Part shown: in pieces, positions 1-7,256 of the stretch
Numbering within the stretch: the stretch's first letter is position 1
Layout: each line of letters opens with the position of its first letter
Assembly: GCA_021796055.1 (NCBI GenBank)
Contig: JAJYOS010000105.1
Location: 1 to 11,582 of the forward strand
Direction of reading: 5' to 3'
Source of the DNA: Bacteroidota bacterium
Lineage (GTDB): Bacteria; Bacteroidota; Kryptoniia; Kryptoniales; JAKASW01
Length of the DNA stretch: 11,582 nt
The notes under the pieces: generated by a model
The model's database searches: none
The model's input: the letters and a program-made list of their open reading frames with translations, nothing else
What the model was told of the DNA's origin: nothing
Made by a program: the position numbers and the translations under genes

Positions 1-198
1 AGCTTACACGTTCTCCTTTTTCATTTGTACCTCAGAGACTTGTTTAATGTGCAACGAGCAAACACCCACCGTGTTCTGCTATTTAACCCGGCGTTATTTC
101 GGTCGCCTTTTTATTGAACGTTTAAGAGCATCCCTGCTGTTCGGCAATTGTCGCTTTCCCTGAGTCGTTCAGAGTTCACCCATGGCCCCCTTGGCCTT
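1..198 (-). promoter_or_regulatory. Possible structured leader RNA of a gene to the left of the window
   Basis: No convincing protein is seen here in any frame. Read leftward from the promoter at 205-233, the minus strand can fold into a series of small hairpins. The best is a 9-bp stem with one bulged base (57-65 with 71-80, loop 66-70). Others are a CTCTGA/TCAGGG stem with loop ACGAC, an AGCA/TGCT stem closed by a GGGA tetraloop, and a GGCG/CGCC stem. An AAGGAG SD motif lies at 18-13, and no usable start codon follows before the edge (GTG at 10-8 is directly followed by TAA), so the gene probably begins just outside. The long leader is inferred, and it matches no riboswitch class I recognise. 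Confidence 0.35.
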
Positions 199-204
199 CA
201 TCCA

Positions 205-233
205 ATAATATTTCACGCCTTTGGAAATGTCAA
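205..233 (-). promoter_or_regulatory. Sigma70-like promoter, leftward
   Basis: On the minus strand a perfect -35 hexamer TTGACA (233-228) is separated by exactly 17 bp from TATTAT (210-205), a five-of-six match to TATAAT. Transcription would start near 198 and run out of the left edge. The site lies downstream of ptb in a gene-free region, so it should serve the next gene to the left and not the buk-ptb operon. The match is seen directly; activity is inferred. Confidence 0.6.
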
Positions 234-268
234 ATAAAACGCCTAAAAAACGCGCCTAAATAATTTGA

Positions 269-302
269 TCTGTGGTCATCTTATACTTCTTCTGTGTCAT
301 CT
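269..302. repeat. Imperfect direct repeat TCTGTG(G)TCATCT
   Basis: Two near-identical words, TCTGTGGTCATCT (269-281) and TCTGTGTCATCT (291-302), lie 22 bp apart start to start in the spacer after ptb. They differ only by one extra G. Short intergenic elements rich in TCTGTG/CACAGA words recur in many environmental bacterial genomes, and this may be one. That identification is from memory of the general pattern and is not certain. Confidence 0.4.
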
Positions 303-379
303 GCGTGCAACCGTCTGAATTTGAAATAGCCCGCTACCCAAGATTTCATCGCGCTCGACCGACGCACGGAAACCGTATG

Positions 380-1315
380 CTATTTCCCGCGTTGAAACTC
401 GATCACAATGCTGCCCAGAGCGATCGAAAGAAGCTTGGCGTCCTTCTTGTCAGCCCGTGACGGAATCAGAATCGGCACCTTCGCGCCGACGATGACATGT
501 GCGAGCCGGAGGTTGGCGAAATATGTCGTGCTCTTCGCGAGGCTGTTCGCCGATTCGATGTTCGCAGCAACGAGTATCTCCGCTCTCCCCGCTACCTCAG
601 ATTTGATCCCTTTCTCTTCGGCGGCTTCGACCGAGAGCGCGTTGTCAAGAGCAAGGGGTCCGTCAACGAGGCAGCCTTTGATCTGCCCTCTTTCGTTCAT
701 CTTGGAGAGGGCGGCGGCATCTATCGTCGATTGAAGATTCGGCATTACAAATTCCGTGGCTGATAGTATTGCTACCTTCGGGTTCGGATTTCCCAAAGCG
801 TGTGCCACTTCGGTCGCGTTGTTTATCAGCTCGACTTTGTTTTTTAGATCGGGAGCCAACGTCATTCCCCCGTCGGTAATCATTATAAATCGATTGCCGG
901 GACGTTCCGGATATTCAAGCACAAAAATGTCGGTGAGAAGCCTTCCGGTTTTCAAGCCGCCCTCATCGGCCAGTACGGCCCTCATCATCGTGGAAGTGTC
1001 CACGCCTCCTTTCATCAGGATGTCAGCCTCTTTCTTCGCGACGCATTCGATGGCGAGCGACAGAGCCTGATCTACACCTCCGGCGTGCACAATACTGATA
1101 CGCCCCGACACTACCTTCGGCTGAGAAGAGATCCATTCTTTTATCACAGATTCGTCGCCGAAAAGGATGAATTTTGTGCCCAGGACCAAACACGCATCGG
1201 TTATGGCGGAAAAGGTCTCGGCATTGTTCGGGAAAACTACGGCCACGGTCTTCGGCGGCAGCTGTTTGGCGGCCTGAAGCATCTCATCAAAATTGTTTAC
1301 GCCATTCTTGCTCAT
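380..1315 (-). CDS. ptb: Phosphate butyryltransferase (phosphotransbutyrylase)
   Basis: This cytoplasmic enzyme of the phosphate acetyl/butyryl transferase family interconverts butyryl-CoA plus phosphate with butyryl phosphate plus CoA. At 311 aa it has the usual Ptb length. Family signatures are seen in order: ADILMKGGVDTSTMMRAVL (about 97-115), GRLLTDIFV (124-132), ITDGGMTLAPDLKNKVELI (146-164), VDGPLALDNA (218-227) and the C-terminal block VPILIPSRADKKDAKLLSIA (280-299). The ATG directly follows the TAG stop of butyrate kinase with no base between, and GGAG (1325-1322) inside the end of that gene sits 6 nt upstream, so the two are co-transcribed and probably translationally coupled. Branched-chain acyl-CoAs are possible substrates too, since Ptb enzymes are often relaxed. 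A standard acetate-specific Pta is less likely given the butyrate kinase partner. Confidence 0.93.
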   Translation of the reverse strand: MSKNGVNNFDEMLQAAKQLPPKTVAVVFPNNAETFSAITDACLVLGTKFILFGDESVIKEWISSQPKVVSGRISIVHAGGVDQALSLAIECVAKKEADILMKGGVDTSTMMRAVLADEGGLKTGRLLTDIFVLEYPERPGNRFIMITDGGMTLAPDLKNKVELINNATEVAHALGNPNPKVAILSATEFVMPNLQSTIDAAALSKMNERGQIKGCLVDGPLALDNALSVEAAEEKGIKSEVAGRAEILVAANIESANSLAKSTTYFANLRLAHVIVGAKVPILIPSRADKKDAKLLSIALGSIVIEFQRGK

Positions 1316-2386
1316 CTAGTACTCCAAAGCTTCTTCTTCGCCGCGTAGAACTCTCAGAACTCCGAGCGCGAGGCTTTTCATTTCATCCTCACCGGGAAAT
1401 ATCTGCAATGGGGCAATGAATCTTACTCTTTCTTCGATCCATCTTATCAGAGTTTTTGATCCCGCAAGTCCTCCGGTCAGCACTATACCGTCTATTTCCC
1501 CCTTCAGCACGGTCGCCATCGCCCCGATTTCCTTTGAAATTTGGTACGCCATTGCCTCGTAGACTTCCCGCGCTTCATCATCTCCCTTTGCAATTTGATC
1601 CTCGACCTCGCGCGCCGAGTTGGTGCCGAGGTAGGCCGTCAAGCCGCCTTTCCCCATCACCATCTTTCTGACTTCCTGCTCCGAAAAATCATTCGAGAAG
1701 CAAATCCCGATGAATTGCTGAAGCGGCAATCCTCCGGTTCTCTCTGGAGTGAACGGTCCGTCGCTCGAGGCATCGTTGGCATCTATGATCCTCCCGCGTT
1801 TCACGGGCGCGATGGATATCCCTCCTCCGAGGTGCGCGACGACGAAATTCGACTCCGATACGCCCTTCCCGATTTGGGCGGCAGCCAGTCGCGTCGCAGA
1901 GTGTATATTCAACGCGTGCGAAAGACTTTTTCGTGTGATCAGCGGGTGGCCGGAATATCTTGCCAGCGACTCGAACTCGTCGACCGAGACCGGATCGACG
2001 ACGTAAGCTACGCAGTCATATTCGTCGGCAACCATTTTCGCGATTGCACAAGCGAGGTTGGACACATGCTCGCCCTGCAGGTTTGAACGCGCATCCTCAA
2101 TCATGCGGCTGTTCACCGTGTAGGTTCCCCCCGCAACGGGCCTCAGCAGGCCGCCTATCCCCACAACCGCCGATGGAGGCTGCTCAAGCCCGCTCAACCA
2201 ATTTGAAGCGATGCTTGCCCGAAAATCGAACTGTTCCCATACATTCGTGTACTTTTCAAGCTCTTCGTTCTTGTGCCGGATCGCAGCAGAAGCTACCAGT
2301 TCGTTGTTGGAGAAAAAGGCCAGTTTGGTAGAAGTCGAACCCGTATTCACGACGAATATGAAATGGTTCCTGTCGGGTTCCCACAT
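1316..2386 (-). CDS. buk: Butyrate kinase
   Basis: This enzyme of the acetate and sugar kinase/Hsc70/actin (ASKHA) superfamily converts butyryl phosphate plus ADP to butyrate plus ATP. With ptb it gives substrate-level phosphorylation, or runs backward to activate butyrate or branched-chain acids. Numbered from the chosen ATG (356 aa), the phosphate-1 motif NTGSTSTK is at 14-21, HLGGG at 185-189, GPFTPERTGGLP at 210-221, the adenosine motif LTGGLA at 303-308 and the family C-terminal PGEDE at 331-335. The frame also opens two codons earlier with GTG at 2392. AAGGAG (2401-2396) lies 9 nt from the ATG at 2386 but only 3 nt from the GTG, so the ATG is preferred. It precedes ptb with zero spacing. 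Clostridial operons have the reverse order, ptb then buk. Confidence 0.94.
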   Translation of the reverse strand: MWEPDRNHFIFVVNTGSTSTKLAFFSNNELVASAAIRHKNEELEKYTNVWEQFDFRASIASNWLSGLEQPPSAVVGIGGLLRPVAGGTYTVNSRMIEDARSNLQGEHVSNLACAIAKMVADEYDCVAYVVDPVSVDEFESLARYSGHPLITRKSLSHALNIHSATRLAAAQIGKGVSESNFVVAHLGGGISIAPVKRGRIIDANDASSDGPFTPERTGGLPLQQFIGICFSNDFSEQEVRKMVMGKGGLTAYLGTNSAREVEDQIAKGDDEAREVYEAMAYQISKEIGAMATVLKGEIDGIVLTGGLAGSKTLIRWIEERVRFIAPLQIFPGEDEMKSLALGVLRVLRGEEEALEY

Positions 2387-2395
2387 ATTCACTTA

Positions 2396-2401
2396 CTCCT
2401 T
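2396..2401 (-). promoter_or_regulatory. Shine-Dalgarno site of buk
   Basis: AAGGAG on the minus strand is the clearest ribosome binding site in the window. Its 9-nt spacing to the ATG at 2386, against 3 nt to the in-frame GTG at 2392, favours the ATG as the buk start. It also shows that this genome uses SD-led initiation at least sometimes. Confidence 0.7.
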
Positions 2402-2497
2402 CGTCTCAAGTATTGCAATGTCTCCAAACGATCCGCGAGTGTCGAACTGCATTTCGCCATTGACACAAAGCGAAAAGAGAGCAAGAAAATATCTATA

Positions 2498-3427
2498 TCA
2501 GAAAGAGGTAGTTACATTTATGCGGTGCAGCCCGCCAATCTTCGGCCCCCATGAAGAATAAGAATAGTCGAACCCGTAGCCGAAGAACTTGAGTCCCAGT
2601 CCGAACGAGAGTCCTTCGATTCCCGAATTTAAGCCGACCTTCATTTGCTGGTGCTGAAGATTATTGAAACCGACCCTGACGTGAAAGTTGTCCGAGAGCA
2701 GAAATTCCCCGCCGATGACGAAGGAGCGAAGCTTATCGGAGAAGCTGAGACCTGAATCTCCCAGCCTCTCAAAAGCAAAATTCAGAATCAGCGGAAGATG
2801 CTCGAGTTGTTTCGAGACTCCCAGTCTCACATCGAACGGAAGCGGTTCCTTCACGCCGTCATAATAACTCAGCTGCTGGCCGGCATTCACAACCGAAAAA
2901 CCGACTCCCATGAGATCCTGCGGGAAGTCGTAATACAATCCGAAATCGAATGCAAGCCCGGCGGAACTGTAAGTGTCTATGGACGAGTATATACCTTTCA
3001 GGTTGATGCCGTAGCTGAAATCTTTCGCGAGATAGTTGGAATAGTTCAACGTCAACACCGCGTCGCCGGCGCTGAACGTGCCATATTGATTACCTGCCTC
3101 ATCTGTTTTCGCGAATGAGCCGTAATTCAGATACCCGATTCCCACGCCGAAGTATCCCGTCTCAGGCAGCTGGAAAGTCGAAAAGACGTAACCTCCGTTT
3201 ATGTCAAGAACATGTTTGAGGAACCCGAAAGTGACCGCGCGGTCTTTCGAAGAAACGGCGAGAGCCGGGTTGTAGTAGAAAGCGCTGGGGTCATCGGTCC
3301 GAGCCAGAGCGCTGCCGGCAAGCGCGGCTTCCCTGGCGCTTACGTCGAGATCGAGAAACTGATATACGGTCTGACCTACAGCCGAACCCGACACAAGCAA
3401 AACAACCGCGAAACATAACGATTTCAT
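2498..3427 (-). CDS. PorV/PorQ family outer-membrane beta-barrel protein
   Basis: Numbered from the ATG at 3427 (309 aa), residues 1 to about 19 form a signal peptide: Lys2, a hydrophobic core and a small-residue end near SAVGQ. The mature start carries the family block FLDLDVSAREAALAGS, followed by an asparagine-proline-alanine segment (YYNPALA). The rest alternates aromatic and glycine-rich strands, as in a barrel, and the last residue is Phe, typical of outer-membrane proteins. PorV and PorQ belong to the type IX secretion attachment complex in Bacteroidota, but the family is broad and no other T9SS gene is in the window, so the exact role is open. The longer frame opens with TTG at 3433; the ATG six bases inside is preferred. 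No SD is seen. It lies 111 bp upstream of the buk ATG on the same strand, so it may share a transcript with buk-ptb. Confidence 0.8.
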   Translation of the reverse strand: MKSLCFAVVLLVSGSAVGQTVYQFLDLDVSAREAALAGSALARTDDPSAFYYNPALAVSSKDRAVTFGFLKHVLDINGGYVFSTFQLPETGYFGVGIGYLNYGSFAKTDEAGNQYGTFSAGDAVLTLNYSNYLAKDFSYGINLKGIYSSIDTYSSAGLAFDFGLYYDFPQDLMGVGFSVVNAGQQLSYYDGVKEPLPFDVRLGVSKQLEHLPLILNFAFERLGDSGLSFSDKLRSFVIGGEFLLSDNFHVRVGFNNLQHQQMKVGLNSGIEGLSFGLGLKFFGYGFDYSYSSWGPKIGGLHRINVTTSF

Positions 3428-3476
3428 TTTCAAAATGTACCCGCGACGATCCTATTTTTCAAGACCAGCCATATAT

Positions 3477-3482
3477 ATTATA
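3477..3482 (-). promoter_or_regulatory. Candidate -10 element of the porQ-like gene in a divergent AT-rich spacer
   Basis: A perfect TATAAT is read on the minus strand inside the AT-rich stretch 3470-3490, between the porQ-like gene and the first glycosyltransferase. Transcription would start near 3470, leaving a leader of about 40 nt. The -35 position (around TTTCTC) is a poor match. The same stretch read on the plus strand offers TATATT and TATTAT words and probably also serves the glycosyltransferase genes. Confidence 0.4.
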
Positions 3483-3497
3483 TTTTCTGACAATTCG

Positions 3498-4577
3498 ATG
3501 AGAAACCTCCGCATCAATAAGGCCGCGATTCACAGGATACTTGTCGTTAAGCCGCGCGCTATCGGCGACGTTCTCCTTTCAACCGCCGTTCTGCCGAATC
3601 TCAGGCGGGAGTTCATGGACGCCCGGATCGACTTCCTCGTCGAATCCTTCGCATCTCCCGTCCTCGAGGGCAATTCATTCGTCGACAATATCGTCGCATA
3701 CGATACGCGGAGAGATTCTTCCATTTCTATAATATCTGCCGTAAGAAAGAATCGCTACGATCTTGTGATCGATTTATTCGCGAACCCGCGCACGGCAGTA
3801 ATTACTTTGCTGAGCGGCGCGAAGTACAGGGTCGGCTTCCCTTTCAAATGGAGAAGGCTCGCCTATAATATCGTCGTTCCCCCAAGAAGCGGAACGGTCC
3901 ATAATGTCGAATTCAATCTCGATGCACTTCGCCGGCTGGGGGTGAGAGTTGATAACACGACTCCGTCTTTCTACCTCGACGATGACTCCATCGCTTTTGC
4001 ATCGGATTTCATTTCAAGCCTGGAATTAACGCTCGGCAGTTTCATCACATTCAACATCGGCGGAGGATGGGAGACAAAACGATGGCCTGCAGAGAAGTTT
4101 ATTCGGCTTTCACACATGATAGACGAAGAGGTTCACCAGCCTGTGGTTGTTCTCTACGGGCCGTCCGAGGCTAAGGAAGCCGAAGGAATTGCCGGATCGT
4201 CCGGCGCGATACTTGCCCCGCCGACATCGTTGAAACAGATGGGAGCCATCATGAAGGCATCGCGGCTCCTTGTGACGAACGATTCCGGCCCGATGCACAT
4301 CGCAGCCGCGCTCGGTGTGCCGACGCTCGCAATATTCGGACCGACGAGCCCCCATCTGCAGGGCCCGTACGGCAACATTTCGGAGATCGCGAGAAATGAG
4401 AAACTCGATTGTCTGGAATGCAATCTGACAAAGTGTTCGATCGGCAATCTCTGTATGAAGGAACTCGAACCCGAGACCGTGTTCGAACACCTCAAAATCC
4501 TCATCACAAAGATCGACGAAAGAATGTCTAAAACTAATCCCGATAGAGGAGTCGCGAAGAGCGATGAAGAAATTTAA
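3498..4577 (+). CDS. Glycosyltransferase family 9 protein (heptosyltransferase-like)
   Basis: GT9 enzymes such as WaaC and WaaF transfer heptose or related sugars from ADP-activated donors onto lipopolysaccharide core at the inner face of the cytoplasmic membrane. Numbered from the ATG at 3498 (359 aa), the N-terminal Rossmann motif ILVVKPRAIGDVLLSTAVLP begins at 14, with the expected catalytic Asp at 24. NIGGGWETKRWP (186-197), NDSGPMH (261-267) and FGPTSP (280-285) mark the donor domain. A cysteine cluster C305-x2-C308-x4-C313-x5-C319 follows. An upstream in-frame ATG at 3435 would add 21 residues, but it overlaps the probable promoter, and family members usually start just before the ILVVKP strand. 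Neither start has a clear SD. The gene overlaps the next GT9 gene by 14 bp, so both form one operon. Donor and acceptor cannot be read from sequence. Confidence 0.88.
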   Translation: MRNLRINKAAIHRILVVKPRAIGDVLLSTAVLPNLRREFMDARIDFLVESFASPVLEGNSFVDNIVAYDTRRDSSISIISAVRKNRYDLVIDLFANPRTAVITLLSGAKYRVGFPFKWRRLAYNIVVPPRSGTVHNVEFNLDALRRLGVRVDNTTPSFYLDDDSIAFASDFISSLELTLGSFITFNIGGGWETKRWPAEKFIRLSHMIDEEVHQPVVVLYGPSEAKEAEGIAGSSGAILAPPTSLKQMGAIMKASRLLVTNDSGPMHIAAALGVPTLAIFGPTSPHLQGPYGNISEIARNEKLDCLECNLTKCSIGNLCMKELEPETVFEHLKILITKIDERMSKTNPDRGVAKSDEEI

Positions 4578-5748
4578 CCTGGAAATACCCGATTGCAAAA
4601 GATTCAGCGGATACAAACCCTGTATCCCCTATAAAACCTGCTATGAAGGCTGTGTCCAGCCCGACAGACCCTTCGGCAAGAAGATCCTCATAATTAACCT
4701 GGACGCCATGGGAGACGTGCTGATGACCACGGCCCAGCTGCCGCCGTTGAAGCGAAAGTATCCTGAAAGCTACGTCGCGTGGATTACCTTGAAGTCAGCG
4801 ACGCCGCTCCTCGCAGGAAATCCGTACATTGACGATGTATTTTCCTGGGACGCCGAAAGCTGGCTGATGCTCGAACAAATGGAGTTCGACCTCATTCTAA
4901 ACGCCGACAAGTCGAGACGATCCGCAGCCCTTGCTATGGCACTCGACGCGAAGGAGAAACTGGGCTTCGGACTCAATGGAAACGGTCAGATCATCCCGCT
5001 CAATAAAGAAGCAGTGTACAACTTCAAACTCGGTTTAGACGATTATCTGAAATTCAGGATTAACAAACGGACCGGGCAGGACATACTGGCGGAAACATTC
5101 AAACTTCCGTATGATCACGACGAGTATGTCCTGCAATTGAGCGACGAAGAGCTGGCGCTTACGAGAGCGTACCGTGAGTCAAAGGGAATCAAAGGAGACG
5201 ACCTGGTTATCGGTTTTAATACCGGATGCTCTGATCTCTATCCTAACAAGAAATTGACAATCGACCAGCACCTTCGACTGATTGAGATGTTTTCGAATGA
5301 GAGTGGCGTTAAAATGCTCCTCCTCGGCGGGCGGGAGGATACGAAGCGCAACAAAGAGATATACGATAAAGCCATCGAACACGCGCCGGGAATTGTTACG
5401 CGGCTGTTCAACACACCTGCCGATGAAGGCCTCAGGAGAGGCATCGTTTACGAAAACGCCGCTGATGTGATTATCACCGGGGACAGCTACGGAATGCATC
5501 TCGGCATTGCATTGAAGAAACAGGTACTGGTATGGTTCGGCGTGAGCTGTCCGGAAGAAATCGACCTTTACGGTCGGGGGAAGAAATTCATCCCGGTCGA
5601 AGATCCCGTAAGCGGGAAAGGGTTATTCTGTTCTCCCTGTTGGAAGAAGGTGTGCCCTTACGACCTCGAGTGTATCAAGATGGTAGATCTCGAAGGCATT
5701 CGATCCTCGGCGCTTCAGAAGACGGCAACGACAAAGGCAGCCGGATAA
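4564..5748 (+). CDS. Second glycosyltransferase family 9 protein with Cys-rich N-terminus
   Basis: This 394-aa GT9 homologue probably acts with the preceding gene in surface glycan or LPS-core assembly. The Rossmann motif ILIINLDAMGDVLMTTAQLP starts at 41, with the candidate catalytic Asp at 51. Its start is pushed inward by a 40-residue extension carrying C11, C20, C26 and C30. The donor-site motif is changed: GDSYGMH (306-312) replaces the usual DSGPMH. The C-terminus has C356-x2-C359-x4-C364-x5-C370, the same spacing as in the upstream GT9 protein. The ATG lies inside the end of the upstream gene, and GAGGAG (4546-4551) is 12 nt before it, a slightly long spacing. The four N-terminal cysteines are not something I recognise in heptosyltransferases and could bind metal. 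Substrate is unknown. Confidence 0.85.
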   Translation: MKKFNLEIPDCKRFSGYKPCIPYKTCYEGCVQPDRPFGKKILIINLDAMGDVLMTTAQLPPLKRKYPESYVAWITLKSATPLLAGNPYIDDVFSWDAESWLMLEQMEFDLILNADKSRRSAALAMALDAKEKLGFGLNGNGQIIPLNKEAVYNFKLGLDDYLKFRINKRTGQDILAETFKLPYDHDEYVLQLSDEELALTRAYRESKGIKGDDLVIGFNTGCSDLYPNKKLTIDQHLRLIEMFSNESGVKMLLLGGREDTKRNKEIYDKAIEHAPGIVTRLFNTPADEGLRRGIVYENAADVIITGDSYGMHLGIALKKQVLVWFGVSCPEEIDLYGRGKKFIPVEDPVSGKGLFCSPCWKKVCPYDLECIKMVDLEGIRSSALQKTATTKAAG

Positions 5749-5840
5749 CGGGACGCCCGCGAACTACAGGCCGCTGTCGAATCCAAACCTCACCTCAACG
5801 TCATCTTTTCCCACCAGGAGCCAGAATTGTCGGGGCACGT

Positions 5841-7256
5841 CTACGCTCGACGGAGGGCCAGAACATTCTCAATATGGTACGTCTGGGGAAACATGTCTAC
5901 CGGTTCTGAGTGGACCGGGACGTATCCGTGCGACACTATCTCCTTGACGTCCCTCGCCTGCGTCATGGGGTTACAGCTTACATAAATTATTTTATCCGCG
6001 CCAAGAAGATGGAGGTTAGATGCGATCTTGGGATGCAGACCGCTTCGAGGCGGGTCAAGCAAAATCAGGTCCGGCTTCGGAATCTTCAGGCTCTCAAAAT
6101 TCTCTATCGGATCTTTCCCTTTGAAAAGGTCGAGCAAATCCGTCTGGAAGAAACTGACGTTTGAGACTCCGTTGAGCTTCGCGTTCTGTATGGCGTCCTG
6201 CACCGCCGAAGGTACCAGCTCAAAGCCGAAGACGTGGTCGGCAAATTCGGACAGGTAAATCGAGATGCTGCCTGTACCGCTGTAAAGGTCGTAAATTATC
6301 TTTTGCTTTCCGTTCACTCCCCTGAGCGCTGCCTCATACAGCTTTTCGGCCTGTCGGGTATTCGTCTGGAAGAAGGAAAGCGGAGAGATCCTGAAGCTGT
6401 ATTTCCCGAGCTTCTCCGTGATATATCCGTCGCCGAAATGGATCTTCCGGACGTCTCCAGTGGCGACCTGAGCCCTGGACGTGTTGACGATCGTCGCGAA
6501 GGTCGATACGAACGGCAGGTCTGCGTGAAGCTTCACCGCGAGCCTGTCGATCGCTTCGCTTTCATCGAGCACGACGAGGTTGACCATGTATTCACCGGAA
6601 TAAAACGACTTCCGGACAGTCAGGAAACGGAGAAGGCCGGCATGCTCCCTGGAATCATATATTGTCAATCCAAGTTCCTTCCCCAGCAGAGACTCCGGAT
6701 CAATTGCTTTTCTGAACCAGTTCAGGATCTCGTTCACTTTCACGTCGGCAAGATGACAGCGGTCTATGTTTATGATCTTATCGTACCGCCCAGGTGCATG
6801 GAAACCGAGCGCCACCTTCGCAGGATCGTCTTTGCGAATATAGAACACCTGTTGCGAAAACGTCACCTCGATCTTGTTGCGATATTCGTATATGTCTTCG
6901 GCGCCGATTATTTCATCGACCTCGAGTTTCAATCCTCCCGTTCTCTCCAGCGCATCGACCACGTGCTGCCGTTTGAAGCGGAGCTGTTCGGAATATTCGA
7001 GATGCTGCCATCGACAGCCGCCGCAGACTCCGAAATATTCGCAAGGCGCCTCCACTCGGTGCGGCGATGGCGAAATTACATCGATGAGCTTCGCCTCCGC
7101 GTAATCTTTCTTTTTTTTGTAGATTTTTGCTCTGATCAAATCGCCCGGCACGCCGCCCGCCACAAACACGACATACCCATCGATTCTTGCGATGGCCTTT
7201 CCTTCAAACGCAACCGATTCGATTTTCAATTCGATGACATCATCCACAGCAATCAT
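5841..7256 (-). CDS. rlmD: 23S rRNA (uracil-5-)-methyltransferase, RlmD/RumA family
   Basis: This S-adenosylmethionine (SAM)-dependent enzyme methylates C5 of a uridine in RNA; RlmD modifies U1939 of E. coli 23S rRNA. The 471-aa protein has an N-terminal TRAM domain (about 1-62) and an iron-sulfur cysteine set C72-x5-C78-x2-C81 plus C167. The SAM loop YSGTGS is at 325-330 and DPPRSG at 401-406. The nucleophile is C428 in YVSCNP, and the base E463 lies in TYHIENV. SFFQTN (295-300) is the usual family substrate-side motif. The cluster separates it from TrmA. RlmC or a dual-specificity relative remains possible, because these paralogues are hard to tell apart by eye. The ATG overlaps the glycerate kinase stop as ATGA, making this the last gene of a four-gene operon. 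It converges on the GT9 genes with a 92-bp spacer. Confidence 0.88.
   Translation of the reverse strand: MIAVDDVIELKIESVAFEGKAIARIDGYVVFVAGGVPGDLIRAKIYKKKKDYAEAKLIDVISPSPHRVEAPCEYFGVCGGCRWQHLEYSEQLRFKRQHVVDALERTGGLKLEVDEIIGAEDIYEYRNKIEVTFSQQVFYIRKDDPAKVALGFHAPGRYDKIINIDRCHLADVKVNEILNWFRKAIDPESLLGKELGLTIYDSREHAGLLRFLTVRKSFYSGEYMVNLVVLDESEAIDRLAVKLHADLPFVSTFATIVNTSRAQVATGDVRKIHFGDGYITEKLGKYSFRISPLSFFQTNTRQAEKLYEAALRGVNGKQKIIYDLYSGTGSISIYLSEFADHVFGFELVPSAVQDAIQNAKLNGVSNVSFFQTDLLDLFKGKDPIENFESLKIPKPDLILLDPPRSGLHPKIASNLHLLGADKIIYVSCNPMTQARDVKEIVSHGYVPVHSEPVDMFPQTYHIENVLALRRA

Noticed and set aside
272..460. Plus-strand 62-codon frame across the TCTGTG repeat and the ptb 3' end
   Set aside because: It runs through repeat sequence and antisense to ptb, with no SD or domain.
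1541..2086. Plus-strand open frame of 181 codons opposite buk
   Set aside because: It is antisense to conserved butyrate kinase motifs and shows no domain.
2389..2460. A 23-codon minus-strand frame ending in TGA that overlaps the buk GTG
   Set aside because: It is too short to support, has no SD and no recognisable sequence; the overlap with GTG is probably incidental because the buk ATG at 2386 is preferred.
4110..4616. Minus-strand open frame of 168 codons opposite the GT9 genes
   Set aside because: It is antisense to conserved GT9 donor-site motifs and has no independent support.
5749..5759. CGGG-ACG-CCCG inverted repeat right after the second GT9 stop as a terminator
   Set aside because: The stem is only 4 bp with a 3-nt loop and no T tract follows on either strand, so it is not supportable as an intrinsic terminator.
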